This document shows, piece after piece, positions 33,691-46,260 of a stretch of DNA of 64,000 nucleotides. The notes under the pieces were generated by a model. It made no database searches and was not told the origin of the DNA. It saw only the letters and a program-made list of their open reading frames with translations. Positions within the stretch are counted from its first letter, which is position 1. The number at the start of each line of letters is the position of its first letter. The stretch is from Combretum micranthum (Eukaryota > Streptophyta > Magnoliopsida > Myrtales > Combretaceae): contig JAMXBD010000403.1 of the NCBI GenBank assembly GCA_024138025.1, forward strand, positions 310,001 through 374,000, written 5' to 3'. Both the position numbers and the translations under genes were made by a program.

Positions 33691-36435
33691 CATAAAATAA
33701 AAAATATATTTTATCGAAAAAGTTCAATTACATATTTCTTATCACTAATGCAAATATAAACAATAATATTTAAAATTAATCATTTATCAAATAAACATGT
33801 AAAACTTATAGGAAGGAAAAGATTTCATCTATTATAAAATTATAACTATGACTAGTCTCATTTTTTTGAATTATCTTGAACTATAATGATATACTGGACT
33901 TTATCTCAATATAAGACATAAAATGTAATTTGTTGTATGCTTCTAACTAACATATTACCAATTATATAAATCAATAAGCACTACAAGAATTTTGACATTT
34001 GGTGACATTTGTAAATTTTGCAGAAGTCACCTTTTCCTTATACTCTAGTCGCGTTTATTAAATGTGAGTAAATATACACTATTAGTCACGTTTATGAACA
34101 AATTTAAATTACACATAAGTGCTATTGAATTTGTAACTCCTTTATAAAAGTAAACGTTACCAATTCTCATTATCAAGTAAAATAAAATGAGCAAAATGAA
34201 TTAAGTTTAATTTTTAAAAAAATTCACTATGCATTTAAAAAAAATAAAAGGAAATAAATATGAACACAAAAATAATTATTCCTTAAAAAAATATCCTATC
34301 ATTAATAATCTTTTTTAATCCATTAATTGTACGATAAAAAATCCTCCTGTGATAATAATCATAATAATACTTCAAAAAGACAAGGATGTAATAATAGGAG
34401 GGAACTTTTTTACTTGAAAAAAATGGAGGCACGCTCTTTTCTTTTTCTACATAAAAAGAAAAACCCTAGCAACTATGTTTCCATGCTTTTCCATGGAGAC
34501 TCTCTTTCTTCTTGAAAAACCAAGAGCTTGTTTTCTTTGACAAAGCCAAAAAAGCTCTGCCACCATACGACCACCACAAGGACAAACTTGTCGACACTAG
34601 AGACCAGGCACACTGCAAGGAACTACCGGCCGCTGCAACACCAAGTCACAAAACCTTCTAAGTGAGAAGTCATAACCTTTAGAACCTGTTTCTGTCTTTT
34701 GATTCAACTATAAGTTCTTGTATTTCTAATTCCCACCACTTTGATGGTTTGTCAAATCAGAGCAAGCTGTGATTTGTTTTCTTTTATGCTCTGCATCGTC
34801 TTGTCCTGATTTTACTTGTGAGTAATTAGATTTGAAGGCAAAGTTACAAACTTTTGAGTGATTTTGGCATTTGAGTTTGGGTCGAATTTGTATTGATTTG
34901 ACGTATCTATTGATTTTGTGATGTGGGTATGTTGTTAATGATCTAATTGATGAAGAAAGTTCATTTCTTTAATGATACATATTGCTAGTAATTAAGTGGA
35001 AGTGGTGTTTTGGTATTGCACATTAGGGTTTTGACATAAGTATCGACTTAATGGTCTGGGTATGTTGTTTAATGTTTTATGGATGAAGCAAGTTCACTTT
35101 TCACTACTAAATGTTCTAGTTTGTAAAACAAACTCAATTTCCTTAAATCGATGTGTATCAATGCAGTACACTTAACTACCTTTATTTATTATTAGTATAG
35201 AGATTTTGATAGCAAATTTCATTTTCCTTTTGCTTATGACTTGTTTTTTCTTTTGAAATTATTGTTTTAGTACCATATTCAGTTGTATGACTGTGTTTCC
35301 TGGTGCATTTATCGGAGACGGTGACCTCAAGAAAGGAGGAAGAAGAAATTCGTAGTGAAAGAGGAAGAACCAGAACAGTAAGCACACAAAATGCCCATAA
35401 ATTTCATTTTCCTCAAGCTTAATTCTGATATCAGTAGGTAAGAATTTAAGTTTAACTTCTCTTTAGTTCAAGTTGTGTAAAAAATTTTCTGAGTTTTGAT
35501 ACCAAATATATTGTTATTTCAAATTAAGGTGCCAATTGAGATTAATGGGCCCGTGTTTGTCCTTTATTTTGCATTAAATTCATAGGAAATAAATTTGTAT
35601 TATAATTGTGTCTTTCCAGATGTATCATGCATTTTTATTTACTTTTTTCGCAATGTGATTTTAGGCTTTCATGTTGCTGTCATGTTAAAACTCGCTAACT
35701 CTATTCAAAATCCGGTAACTTAATTAGATCTTGATTATTTGAAAATGGTTGTAACAAATTTTAAAGTGAATAATGGATGAGACATTATTTAAGCTAGTAT
35801 CCAACATTATGATCCTAGCAATATCAAAGCAATACTTAGAATCACCTAGAAAAGTTTTCGGATATGGTTTCACTGCAGTGGGTATAAGACTAGCTTCAAT
35901 ATATGCTAGCATTCGTATTTTAGTTTACTTATCGCATTGTTGGTAAACATTTTCTTAATAGGGTGTTAGCAATGCTAAATGTGCATTTTTGGTTTAAATA
36001 ATAATCAAGTCATTTTCTAAATCTATATCTCTAATGTGGAAACAAACCTATACACAAGATGGGTCTTATCTGATAAATATTATCATTTTTTATTGTTTTG
36101 AGTGCTCTTTAATTTTGCGATTAGTTAAATCACACAATTGAGATTAACTTGTTGTTATCTTTATATGTAGTCTTCTTCTTGTAATGGTGGATATTTAAGT
36201 GTAATGCTTATTCGAGCAATTAGAAGGCATCTTCAAAAAGATTGTGGAATGCCTTGAAATAACGGAGCCAATGATTTTTATGCAAGAAAAATTGACATTA
36301 TGGATACATATTGATTTTCATAAATGGCTTCTGTACTTGCTAAAAAAATTAAGTCAATATTTTATAGAAGTAGTTAATGCTTAAAATAAAAACTTAGCAT
36401 GTGAAACACACGATTATCTCTTTTCAATTTCCCAG

Positions 36436-36735
36436 TATGAAGAGGATTCCTTATCTTTATGACAGTGGATATATAGGTAAGATCAATAAATTGTTTCAAC
36501 AAGTTTATTCATGCTCTTTCATATTTTAAGCTAAACTAGGAAAAAAAATAGTGGTACTTTGTAAAAGATTTTTTTTTTTTTTTTATAGGTAGGTAACTAT
36601 GGATTGGATTGGTTCTTTACACTCCATTTCATATATCTGATGCCAATTTACAAATTGCAGGCCAAGATAGCCTCATCGAGTGGATAGAGGACCCATCATA
36701 TCCAGATACAAATTTGTGTTAAAATAGCATCTATG
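36436..36735 (+). other. Possible spliced exon pair inside the CACTA element
   Basis: A candidate exon 36436-36476 (after cccag, before gtaag) and a second 36661-36735 (after ttgcag, before gtaagt) join into an open frame of 32 codons starting MKRIPYLYDSGYI and ending YPDTNLC before TAA. The splice signals are good, but no family is recognised. It could be a captured gene fragment or a transcript of the element. The region 34320-36250 has other exon-like islands without long ORFs. Confidence 0.3.
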
Positions 36736-37680
36736 GTAAGTATTCCTTGCAAGGGATTGTTCTCTATTCCCCTAATTTTATTAAGCGTACTTTAATCCTA
36801 ATTTTCATTGTTTTCTATTTACTACCATGAATTACCATAGATTGACTCGGTAGAGTGAACATATAGAATAGAGAGCAATTTTTAAATATAAAAAAAATGA
36901 TATTCTATTCAATTTTGGTATAACATCTGCATTCTTCTTTTACTCACATTTGCTAAAATCCTAAATAAAGATGTGAAGTGACAATAGTAAAGCAGAACAT
37001 AGCAGAGTTTGGTGTGTCTTTATCTATTATGCATCTCTTGAACTACTTTCTCTATGCATGATTTTTCAAGTTTTGACTGGTATCTCTCTTATGATCGTGA
37101 TGTATGACATATTTTATTGGACTAGGTAAGGTTATTTTCATTACACTTATCTTTCACAAACTTTCTTCTAATGCATATATTAAATCATTATAAGCTAGTC
37201 ATCTTTACACCTATTGTTCATTCAACTTGTTCATCTTTGTCTCAAAACCAACTTAATTATTAGCTAATTAAATTAAGCCAACTTGTCTAATTATATCCTA
37301 TAATTCATTTTATTCATTTAATCTATCTAAACTCAATTTATAATCTAGGTGAAGATTTGAGGTATTTCAGTAACAACACCAACGTAGATAATTTCCTCAA
37401 AAACTATCTTATTATCATCTACTTTTATCAAGATCTTATTTACATATTAAATATCAAGTAATCTATAAGATTATAAATCACAAATTTTAATTGTAAATAT
37501 TTATATTCGTACTTATAATTTCATAACGAATACGATAAATATATAATTATCACATTCCATATGAAATACTTTACGGTATTGTAATTAATATATTTTAATT
37601 TTATATTTTCGTAGAAAGTCCAAATGTTCTTTATATGTTTAAATCTATGAAAATATTTCTTTATAATTATAACTCTCCAA

Positions 37681-38695
37681 TCTTATCTACTAGTAAATAA
37701 ATTGATTAATATACATCTATATATATTTTATAACAAATATTTAATATATATATATAAATATTTTTTAATTAATTTTTAATGAATAAAAGTACATTACCCA
37801 ATTGAATAAGATTACTTTTAATCTTATCTACTATTAAATAAATGGATTAATAAATATATATTTTTTATTATAAATATTAATCTATATAAATATTTTTTGT
37901 AATTAATTTTTTAATAAATAAAAGTACATTACCCTATTGAATAAGATTAATTTTTAATCTTATCTACTAGTAAATAAATTGATTAATAAATATATAATTT
38001 TAATATTAAATTTTTAATCTATATAAACATTTAATGTATATAAATATTATTTATAATTAACTTTTAATAAATAAAAGTACATTCCCCAATTGAATAAGGT
38101 TGACTTTAATTCTTATCTACTATAAATAAATTGATTAATAAAATATATATTTTTATAATAAATATTTAATCTATATAAATATTTTTTCTATTTAATTTTT
38201 AATAAATATAAGTACATTACCAATTGAATAAATTTACTTTTAATCTTATCTACTAATAAATAAATTGATTAATAAAATATTAATTTTAAAATATTAAATA
38301 TTTAATCTATATAAATATTTTTTATAATTCATTTTAATAAATATAAGTACATCACCCAATTGAATAAGATTAATTTTTAATCTTATCTACTAGTAAATAA
38401 ATTTATTAATAAATATGTAATTTTATAATAAATATTTAATCTATATAAAATTTTCATCAATAAATGTACATTACCCAATTGAATAAGATTTATTTTAATC
38501 TTATCTACTAGTAAATAAATTGATTAATAAATATACAATTTTAATAATTAATATTTAATCTATATATGATTTTTATAATTAATTTTTAATAAATAAAAGT
38601 ACATCACCCAATTATACAAGATTAATTCTTAATCTTGTCTAATAGTAAATAAATTGATTAATAAATAAATATTTTTAATAATTAATATTTAAAAC
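37681..38695 (+). repeat. Tandem array, eight AT-rich units of 118-153 bp
   Basis: Units start with TCTTATCTACTAGTAAATAA-like sequence at 37681, 37822, 37958, 38111, 38244, 38381, 38499 and 38633 (the last partial). Each also contains gtacattacccaattgaata. The units differ by substitutions and small indels. The array lies inside the CACTA element. Confidence 0.85.
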
Positions 38696-38774
38696 ATTAC
38701 AAAAATTTTAATTAAACACTTAAAATTTTAAGCGGACAACGCGGAGAAGAAAGCGGTGCGGGAAAATTGAATTT

Positions 38775-38905
38775 TTTCATGTGAGGCGAAATTCCCCTCA
38801 TTTGGTCATATGAGGCGAAATTGGCCTCACTGTCCAACTCATGAGGCCAATTTCCCCTCAGATTTTAACATATGAGGCGAATTTCGCCTCATCAGCCCAG
38901 TCACA
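38775..38905. repeat. Internal block of CACTA subterminal repeats
   Basis: Four to five TGAGGCGAAATTs-type words lie 1.3 kb inside the right end. They are followed by a TATA-like ctatatacc (about 38919) and splice-like sites catg|gtaaat (39012) and ttgcag|gt (about 39100). This looks like the 5' promoter end of a CACTA element, in an internal place. Confidence 0.7.
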
Positions 38906-39323
38906 CCCCTATATACCTCCTCTTTTCTCTCTTTATGCTCGCTCCAATTTTTCTCCCCGTTCGCGCGAGCTATTTCCTTCCAATCGGCCGAATTCATACA
39001 AAATCTTCCATGGTAAATCATTTTATATTTCCATTTAACTTATTTAATTTTGTATTTAGTTTTTATTTATAATTATTTATTTGTATTTATTTTTGCAGGT
39101 TTTTATCATTTCTTATTACAAGTTCAACAACATTAAAATCAAATATAATATAAGGTATAATATTTTCATTTTAATTTACAAAGTTTTTGTATTTTTTTTT
39201 TCAAATTTTGGATATATTATGATTTCCATTTTATAACATTTATATCAATATAAATATATTTATAATATCATAATATTTTTATTACTTCACATGTTTATAA
39301 TAAGAAACTTACATATAATATTT

Positions 39324-39785
39324 TAAGTAAAATATTAATATTAATAAATTCGTCATATTAACTATATAATTTTTTTAAAAATTATTGCAATACGTTGTAT
39401 TCATTGTTTATAAATTCTGAAAAAATATATTAAATATATAATTTTAAGTAAAATATAAATAAATTTGTAATATTAATTATACATTTAAAAAAAATATTGC
39501 AATACGTGTTTGTATTTATTATTTATAAATTCTGAAAAAATATATTAATTAAAAAAAATTAAGTAAAATATTAATATTAATAAATTCGTAATATTAATAT
39601 ATAATTTTTATAATATTATTGTAATATGCGTTGCATTTTTTTTTAATTTTAGAAAAATATATTAATAATAAAATTTTTAATTAAAATATTAATATTAATA
39701 AATGAGAATTATATTAATTATAATTTTTTTACAAAATTATTACCATACGTGTTATTTATATTGTTTTATAGTTTACGAAATTATT
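39324..39785 (+). repeat. Tandem array, four ~118-bp AT-rich units
   Basis: Units beginning TAAGTAAAATATTAATATTA start at 39324, 39445, 39560 and 39678 (spacing 121, 115 and 118). Each contains a ttgcaatacg-like word. The sequence is unrelated to the 37681-38695 array. Confidence 0.8.
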
Positions 39786-39787
39786 TT

Positions 39788-40210
39788 GATATATGAGGCC
39801 AATTTCGCCTCATGTTTTATTATATGAGGCGAAATTGGCCTCATGCCACGTCAGCTAGTGAGGCGAAATTCGCCTCACTAGCTGACATGGCACTCCTCCT
39901 ACGATGAGGCCAATTTCGCCTCATGTTTTACTATATGAGCGAAATTGGCCTCATGCCACGTCAGCTAGTGAGGCGAATTTCGCCTCACTATCTGACATGG
40001 CACTCCCTCCTACCATGAGGCAATTTCGCCTCATGTTTTAAAACATGAGGCCAATTTCGCCTCATGTTTTAAAACATGAGGCGAATCTGGCCTCCTCTTC
40101 CCTAAGATGCGGACCTTTAGAGGCGAACTTTTGAGGCGAATTTTTCGCCTCAGTAGCATTACTGAACGATGTTTTAAGCTACTGCGGCGAAAAATTTCGC
40201 CTCTTAAACT
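39788..40210. repeat. Right subterminal repeat block of the CACTA element
   Basis: About thirteen GAGGCGAAATTGGCCTC-type words. Two longer sub-repeats here share catgccacgtcagctagtga, so the block itself was partly duplicated. Confidence 0.85.
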
Positions 40211-40283
40211 AACATTTTTACTAGTGTCAGTATGAAGTCCTAGCTAGGGTAAGATAATATTAACTAGAGAAGTATGGTATTCC

Positions 40284-40686
40284 TAGAGCTGTAAATAAGC
40301 TAAATCAATTCACAAACTACTTAAACTCGGTTTGAAAATAGTCAAGTTGAATCAAACTCGAACCATTCGAGTAATTTATCGAGTCAATCTCAAGTTTCAT
40401 ATATTTAGCTCGATTCGCTTGTAAGAGTAATCGAACTTTATTGAGCTCGAATCAAGTGCAAATGTTTATCGAATTTGGATATTAGTATTATTTTAATTAT
40501 AATTAATTTTTTTTAATAAATCAAGTTTAACCGAGTTGAACTTGAGTTTACATAATAGTACATAAAGCCCAACTCAAGCTTAGAATTTTAAGCTCAATTG
40601 AGTCAGAACCGAGCTCGAGCTTGAAACTTTGAATTGAGCTCGAGTTTGAGCCCAGCACTATCCAGTTTTAACTCGACTCATTCTTA
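40284..40686. mobile_element. hAT-type MITE, GAGCTCGAGC family, copy 1
   Basis: Starts tagagctgtaaa and carries many GAGCTCGA/TCAAGTT words. Flanks ggtattcc (40276-40283) and ggtgttac (40687-40694) agree at six of eight positions, a decayed 8-bp duplication. Confidence 0.55.
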
Positions 40687-40694
40687 GGTGTTAC

Positions 40695-42097
40695 CATTCT
40701 TTTATTGCCTTTTTTGGGTTATGAGGAAAGACTAAAGTAAACTGAAGAAGATATATGGATTTGAAAATGGGAATAGTGAGATTGCATTGTATTATTTATG
40801 AAAAGGAGCGAGCACATGCACCGCCGTCGCCGTCCGGCTGCGAATTTTAAATCCTTCAAATAAAGCAGCTGGCAGTACTCGCTGCACACATGCGAACGAT
40901 ATGGTTTGTTCTTTTAATTAGTTGTGAAATGTGACGTCAACTCCAATTCCTTATATGCTTTTTCGTTGTTTAAACCATAGCCAAGTTTAATTCACAATTA
41001 AAACCCAAGCTCGTGTATTAACTTTTTCATAAAGTAATTTTCTATGTTATTAGTAATTAAAAATTCAGCGATGCATGTAGATGTTGTGACTAAACACCCA
41101 TCAAACGTTAGGCATGCTCTCGCCATTTGTTTTATTATTGTTTATGACTTCTTTGTTGGGAATAGGTTGCCTTCTACTATCCCCTAACGTATGCTTTATA
41201 GTTTATTCTTTATCCAACGCTAGCTTGAAAATTTGTTTAAACAAATCTGGCAACAATATTTTCGCTGCTTGAAAAGACTATTTTACATATGCATCGGATA
41301 GAATAGTGGAATAATGATATTCTAGCTTTTATTATATCCCCTTATCCGCAAAAAAAGATTTAATGATACTAATATACAACATAATCAAATAAGTGGTGTG
41401 CAAATATTAATATGTTTTAAATAAGCAATTCAAATAATATATAGTATTTATATGGGGAAATTTTACCATTATTTATATCCCACCAATTATTCTATGTAGC
41501 CTGCTATTAAAGCTTTTTCTCTCTTATGGAAAATAAAAAGAGGGTAGATTTAGGCATGACATGAGATGATACTGTACTATTTCCCACAAGTAAGTTTTGA
41601 TGCCCCATCGGGACCTAGAGCTGCTACGGAATCTGACAAGGATTGTTTTATCGTTTCTCTTTCTGCTTATTATTTCATATAGGGATATTAGTATATTATC
41701 ATGAGAGATTAGGGCTTGCAGAATCTGCCATAGGACAGTGAATAGGGATGGTTTCACTTGGACGGGGAACTAGATCTGATGGATCTCGATGGTCGGAGCT
41801 AGAGAGGCACATGGTTCTGTTATATGAATGGTTTACTTCCATGTGATTAGGGGTCTAATGAGTACAGATGATACGTTGTTGGATGAATCATTGTAATTGT
41901 GAATCGAGCGATCTATGTTTAGAGCAAATTATTTGGATTCTTTGTGTTTATTTTGAAAAACAATTAAATTTTACATGTTTTAAACGAATTATTTAATTTA
42001 ATTTTTTTTATATAGTGTGTATTTGCACATAGTAAGTCTTATCACATTACTACCTTTCATGAGAGGACTAGTACAATAGGAAAACAATATTTACTTG
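40695..42097. other. Intergenic DNA, no gene recognised
   Basis: The only long ORF (minus strand, 41524-41757) lacks any recognisable domain. A GC-rich patch (caccgccgtcgccgtccgg) is at about 40821-40839. Confidence 0.5.
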
Positions 42098-42105
42098 CTT
42101 CAAAT

Positions 42106-42794
42106 TAGGGATGCAACCGAAGCAGGTCATTATAGAGTATTCGGCTCATCTGAACCGTTAAAAACCCTATAGGGTCAGATCCTATAAGGTCGCGGAGCGG
42201 GTTTGAGAAATTACATACCAAACCTATAGGGCTTCGGATCGTGTTTGGGTCGTTGAAAAAACCCAATGGGTAACCTGAACCCATTATATTATAAACAATT
42301 TAAAAATTTGAGTTTGAAATTTAAAAAAACAAAACTCTACTAATTTTTGTCTTTAAAAATGGTTGTTAATAATTTTAACTTTATTTTGTCTTTTTTTCTA
42401 ATTTTTAATTTTATCTCTTAAAACATTATTTCTACAATATTATTAAATTTTGTTGTTTTAACAAATAAAATAGCTAGTTTAATGAGCCTGTAAATTGGCG
42501 AGTGTGCTGTAACTAGCCTAACTTGGTTTAGACCATACTGAAGTCTAGCTGCCGGCTTACCATCCAATATTTTGTTGGAAGATGGAATTGAATTTAACTA
42601 AGAGTTGAAAAGAAAAAAAAAAAAAAAGAAATGAAGCAGGTCGTAGGGTGGGATGGATCAAGGTTAAAACCCTACAGGAGCGGGTTTGGGTATTGAATAG
42701 AAAATCCTATAGGGTCGCGAATTGGGTTGGAGAGACCCTATTGAGAAGCTGGTCGAGTTCGGGTCTTATGTGACCCGTCCCGACTGCATCCCTA
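42106..42794. mobile_element. hAT-type MITE with perfect ends and 8-bp duplication
   Basis: A 689-bp element has perfect 10-bp inverted ends, TAGGGATGCA and TGCATCCCTA, and an exact 8-bp duplication cttcaaat at 42098-42105 and 42795-42802. Inside, CCTATAGGG-type words occur near both ends. No transposase is present. The 8-bp duplication is diagnostic of the hAT superfamily. Confidence 0.9.
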
Positions 42795-43350
42795 CTTCAA
42801 ATACCTAAAACGTAACTCAATTTTACTATGAACAAGAAAATCCAAATAACACATACTCAGTAAAAACTTAATTTGAATGTAATTTCAATACAAATTATAT
42901 ATGAAGTTTTTAATATGCTCATATTCCCGAGTATGAATTAATGTAAATACTATTTCCCAAATAAAAGTGTATGTTGATTTTTTTGGAAGAAAAAAATAGA
43001 GTATATATATATGCGCGCGTGTGTGTAATGGAAGAAATTATAAATAGAAGACTGTTGGAATTAATTGCATTAAAAGAATGTTAACTAGGCTTAGCAACTA
43101 AATTTTAGCAATAAATCTAAGCTACAAAACATAAAAAATTAGCAAACTAAAATCAATAGTAGAAAGTTTTTAATTATTCTCCAACAATCTCCCTTAATTT
43201 AAAGGGCCATTAAAATAAATATATTAAATAAAATTTTAGCTATTTTAGTGATTCGACCTAACCATTAAAATAAATATAATAAATAAAATACTAAGTATTT
43301 TAGTGATTTAATTATGATTGGCATGGTATAAGCCATTTTATTTGTATCTA

Positions 43351-43912
43351 TATTTAGTCTACAAATGAGCTAAGTTGCTCACAAGCTACTCTAGCTAGAC
43401 TCCCTTTAATGTAGCTTGGCTCAAGCTCGACTAGTAAACGAGTTAAGTTCGAGCTTAAAATTAAGCCCGCTTCTTTAAATAAGCAAAGTTTTGATTTAAG
43501 ATCATAAGACAGCTCATAAATAATCTTATTAGCAATTTTGTTAACTTTATATTTATGACTATTATATATAAATATATATTCAAAATAACAAAAATTACTT
43601 TCTATTTAATATATATGTATATTATTTAGTTGCTTTTATTTATGATTTTGAGGTTAAATAAAATGGAAAATAAGCTATCTAAATAAGTTAAGTTTGAGCT
43701 TAAATTTTTGGCCCAATAAAAGTTCAATTAGGCTCAATAAAAAACTTAACTTGGTTTGAGCTTGACTTTTAAATGAGCTGATCTTGAGCTTAAAATAAAA
43801 CTTACTTAGCAAAACGAATTGAGTTCGAGCCTAAATTTCAAGCTTGATAGAAAGCTTAACTAGAGCTCGATAATTTTTAAATGGGTCGAGCCGATGCGTT
43901 TACAGACCTATA
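43351..43912. mobile_element. hAT-type MITE, GAGCTCGAGC family, copy 2
   Basis: A 562-bp element is flanked by the exact 8-bp duplication tgtatcta at 43343-43350 and 43913-43920. The ends tatttagtctacaaatgagc and the complement of gcgtttacagacctata are imperfect inverted repeats. Confidence 0.85.
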
Positions 43913-44149
43913 TGTATCTAATCTATATTTAATATAGATGATCTATGCATGATTAATTAAGTGTTTATCTATTTTTTGACAAATTTCCAACACCAAACAA
44001 ATAGCAGTTTGTTGGTTTTTGTGTACTTGTCATTTGTTTAGTATCTGTTTGGTGCTTGATATATGTAAAACAAAAATATGGAAAAAAAGATGAAAACTTA
44101 ATTATTCATGTATAAATCATCTAGACCAAATACAAATAGGAATGCAAAT

Positions 44150-44670
44150 GTGTTACCCCAAGCCTCGGCTTGATTTAAAAATTATCAAGTTCAATCTTAA
44201 ATTGAGCTTTTTCAAATATGAAATTTAGGTTCGAATTTGGTCATTTTACTAAACAAGCTTCATTTCGAGCTCATACTCAACTCATTTAAAAGTGGAGCTC
44301 GAGCTGAGCAGAGTTTTTATTGAACTTGAAATTCAAATTCGACCTTGACTTATATGGATAGCTCATTTTCCACTATTTTTCAAACCTAAAAATAACTTAT
44401 AAGTGCAACTAAATATATATATATTAAATAAATATTATTTTTTTATTGGTTTGATTATATATTTATATATAATAATCCTAAATATAGAACTCACAAAATT
44501 TACAAATGAGTTTGTTCACGAGCTAACTTGTTACTCTGAAAGAAAACTTGAGCTCAGCCTTTTTAGATAAATAAGCTTGATTTTTAGCTTAAACTTGACT
44601 TGTTTGCTAATTGAACTTGAGCTAAGTGGACCTTAAAACGAGTCGAGCTGAAATAACTCACGAGTATCTC
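44150..44670. mobile_element. hAT-type MITE, GAGCTCGAGC family, copy 3
   Basis: Shares the gagctcgagct and cttgagctaa words of copies 1 and 2, with ends near ggaatgcaaatg and the complement of gtttgcagcgtt. The duplication was not found, so the limits are approximate. Confidence 0.55.
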
Positions 44671-44735
44671 AGTTTGTTTGCAGCGTTAGATATATATGTG
44701 AATTTGATACAAATGAAAAACAAACAATTTAAAAA

Positions 44736-45962
44736 CAAATCCATATATTGCATAAAAGTGTTTCAAAAAAGTTTAAAAAGATTAATAAGGAGCTTTTTTC
44801 TAATACAATGTTATGATTTTGTCGTATAATCATTCAGAGTATCCTATAATGATGTTACATTGCACAAAGAGAGAGAGAGACTTATTAAAATGCGTCATCA
44901 GATATCTTAGATTTTATAGCTCAAGCAAGTAGGTAATACTATAATCATCGGTAGCTCTATCTCTCTGTTGGACCATTACTCTAACCATACCCTATGTTTT
45001 TGGGACAAGCGAAAGGGGATAATAAAGAATCTTTGAGGATTTAATTCCTGGCCCTTCCTTTAGATTTGAAGGGAAAATAATAAATAGAAGAGAGAGAAAA
45101 TCAAATCCATAGGCTCTCTCACAAATTTCTTATCCTTTCTCTGCAAACATAATAAAAAGGAGGAATGTAAAAGAAAAAGTTTCTAACAACTTATATTATT
45201 ATGATATTATTTTTATAAAAAAAAAACAAGAAATTTGTTAACATTTATGAAACTTTTTTTTTTTTTTCCACATTCCCAGTTTTTCATTGTGTCTAGTGAG
45301 AAAGGATAAGAAATTTGGGAGAGAGGCTATGGATTTGATTTTCTCTCCATTCTATATATTATTTTCGTTTCAATTTCCCTTCTCATGTCTAAAACAAAGA
45401 AGGGGAATTAAATCCTCAAACTCTCTCTTTTTTTTGGCCCTAATCCTCAAAGATTCTCTATTATCCCCTTTAGCCTTGCCCCCAAAACATAGAGCGTGGT
45501 AAGGTAATGGTCCAACCATCCGAGAGTGGGATAGAGATAAAGCTGCCGGTGATAATAGTCCTACCTACTTGAGCAAATTTAAGACAAATGTGGCTCTTAA
45601 TATACGAAATTCTATCTCTCTTTTGTTTCTTTCTTTTATTTTTTCTAGTTTGTTACAATGTAACATCCTTAGCCATATACTGTCTGTAATATATATCTCT
45701 TTTGTATCTTCACTAATAGATATCTAACACGTGTTTAATAAATTAAAAATATAAAAATCTTAAAATAAAGAAAACACTTCTTATACGTTTATACAATGGA
45801 GACATCAACCTAGAAGCAGCAAATTTTTTTCGATTATAGTATACTCTGGATCATTATACGACGAAATCGCAACACCGCATTAGCAAAATATAGTTGAAAG
45901 CTCCTTATCAATCGTCTTAAACTGGCTTGAAACATTATTCCCCAGTACATGGATCTGTACAA
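44736..45962. repeat. 1.2-kb imperfect fold-back (inverted repeat)
   Basis: The left arm (about 44736-45225) matches the complement of the right arm (about 45250-45962). Paired words include agtaggta and its complement, ggggataata, gaggatttaattcc, gagagaaaatcaaatccata and aaatttcttatcctttctc. The right arm is longer, with an unmatched stretch around 45600-45800. The spacer is poly-A/T rich. It may be a fold-back transposon; no target duplication was identified. Confidence 0.75.
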
Positions 45963-46260
45963 TGATGTTACATTGCAAACGAACCAAACGCATCTATGAT
46001 CGAATTATCAAGTTCCCATATCGTGACGCTGGTCTTGTCACATGTTCACGTCCTCGTGTATGGGGTATTTATTTAAAGAATGCTCATTAAAATTCTAGCA
46101 AAACGAGAGACTAGGAAAAGTCCATTATTAATCATTTGTCTTTATTAGAGAGAGAGAGTAGTAGTACTATAGGGAATTTAGATGCATATAGATATATATT
46201 ATACTGATTTAGCCATTACACATTTTAGAAATAAAACACCTTCATTAATTAATCAATGTA

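Larger units (their letters stand above)
33227..40226. mobile_element. 7.0-kb non-autonomous CACTA (En/Spm) transposon
   Basis: The left end is CACTAGTAGAAAAG (33227) and the right end is CTTTTTACTAGTG-like (TTTTTACTAGTG to 40226), flanked by the exact 3-bp duplication tca at 33224-33226 and 40227-40229. Subterminal regions are packed with the palindromic word TGAGGC-GAAATTG-GCCTCA and variants, the usual kind of transposase-binding array. No TNPA- or TNPD-like coding region is found, so it depends on an autonomous relative. The interior holds a hAT-like GCACGGTTCGG fragment, possible exons, and two AT-rich tandem arrays. Confidence 0.9.

Noticed and set aside
41524..41757. 77-codon minus-strand ORF
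   Set aside because: No recognisable domain, no splice partners and AT-rich random-looking codons.
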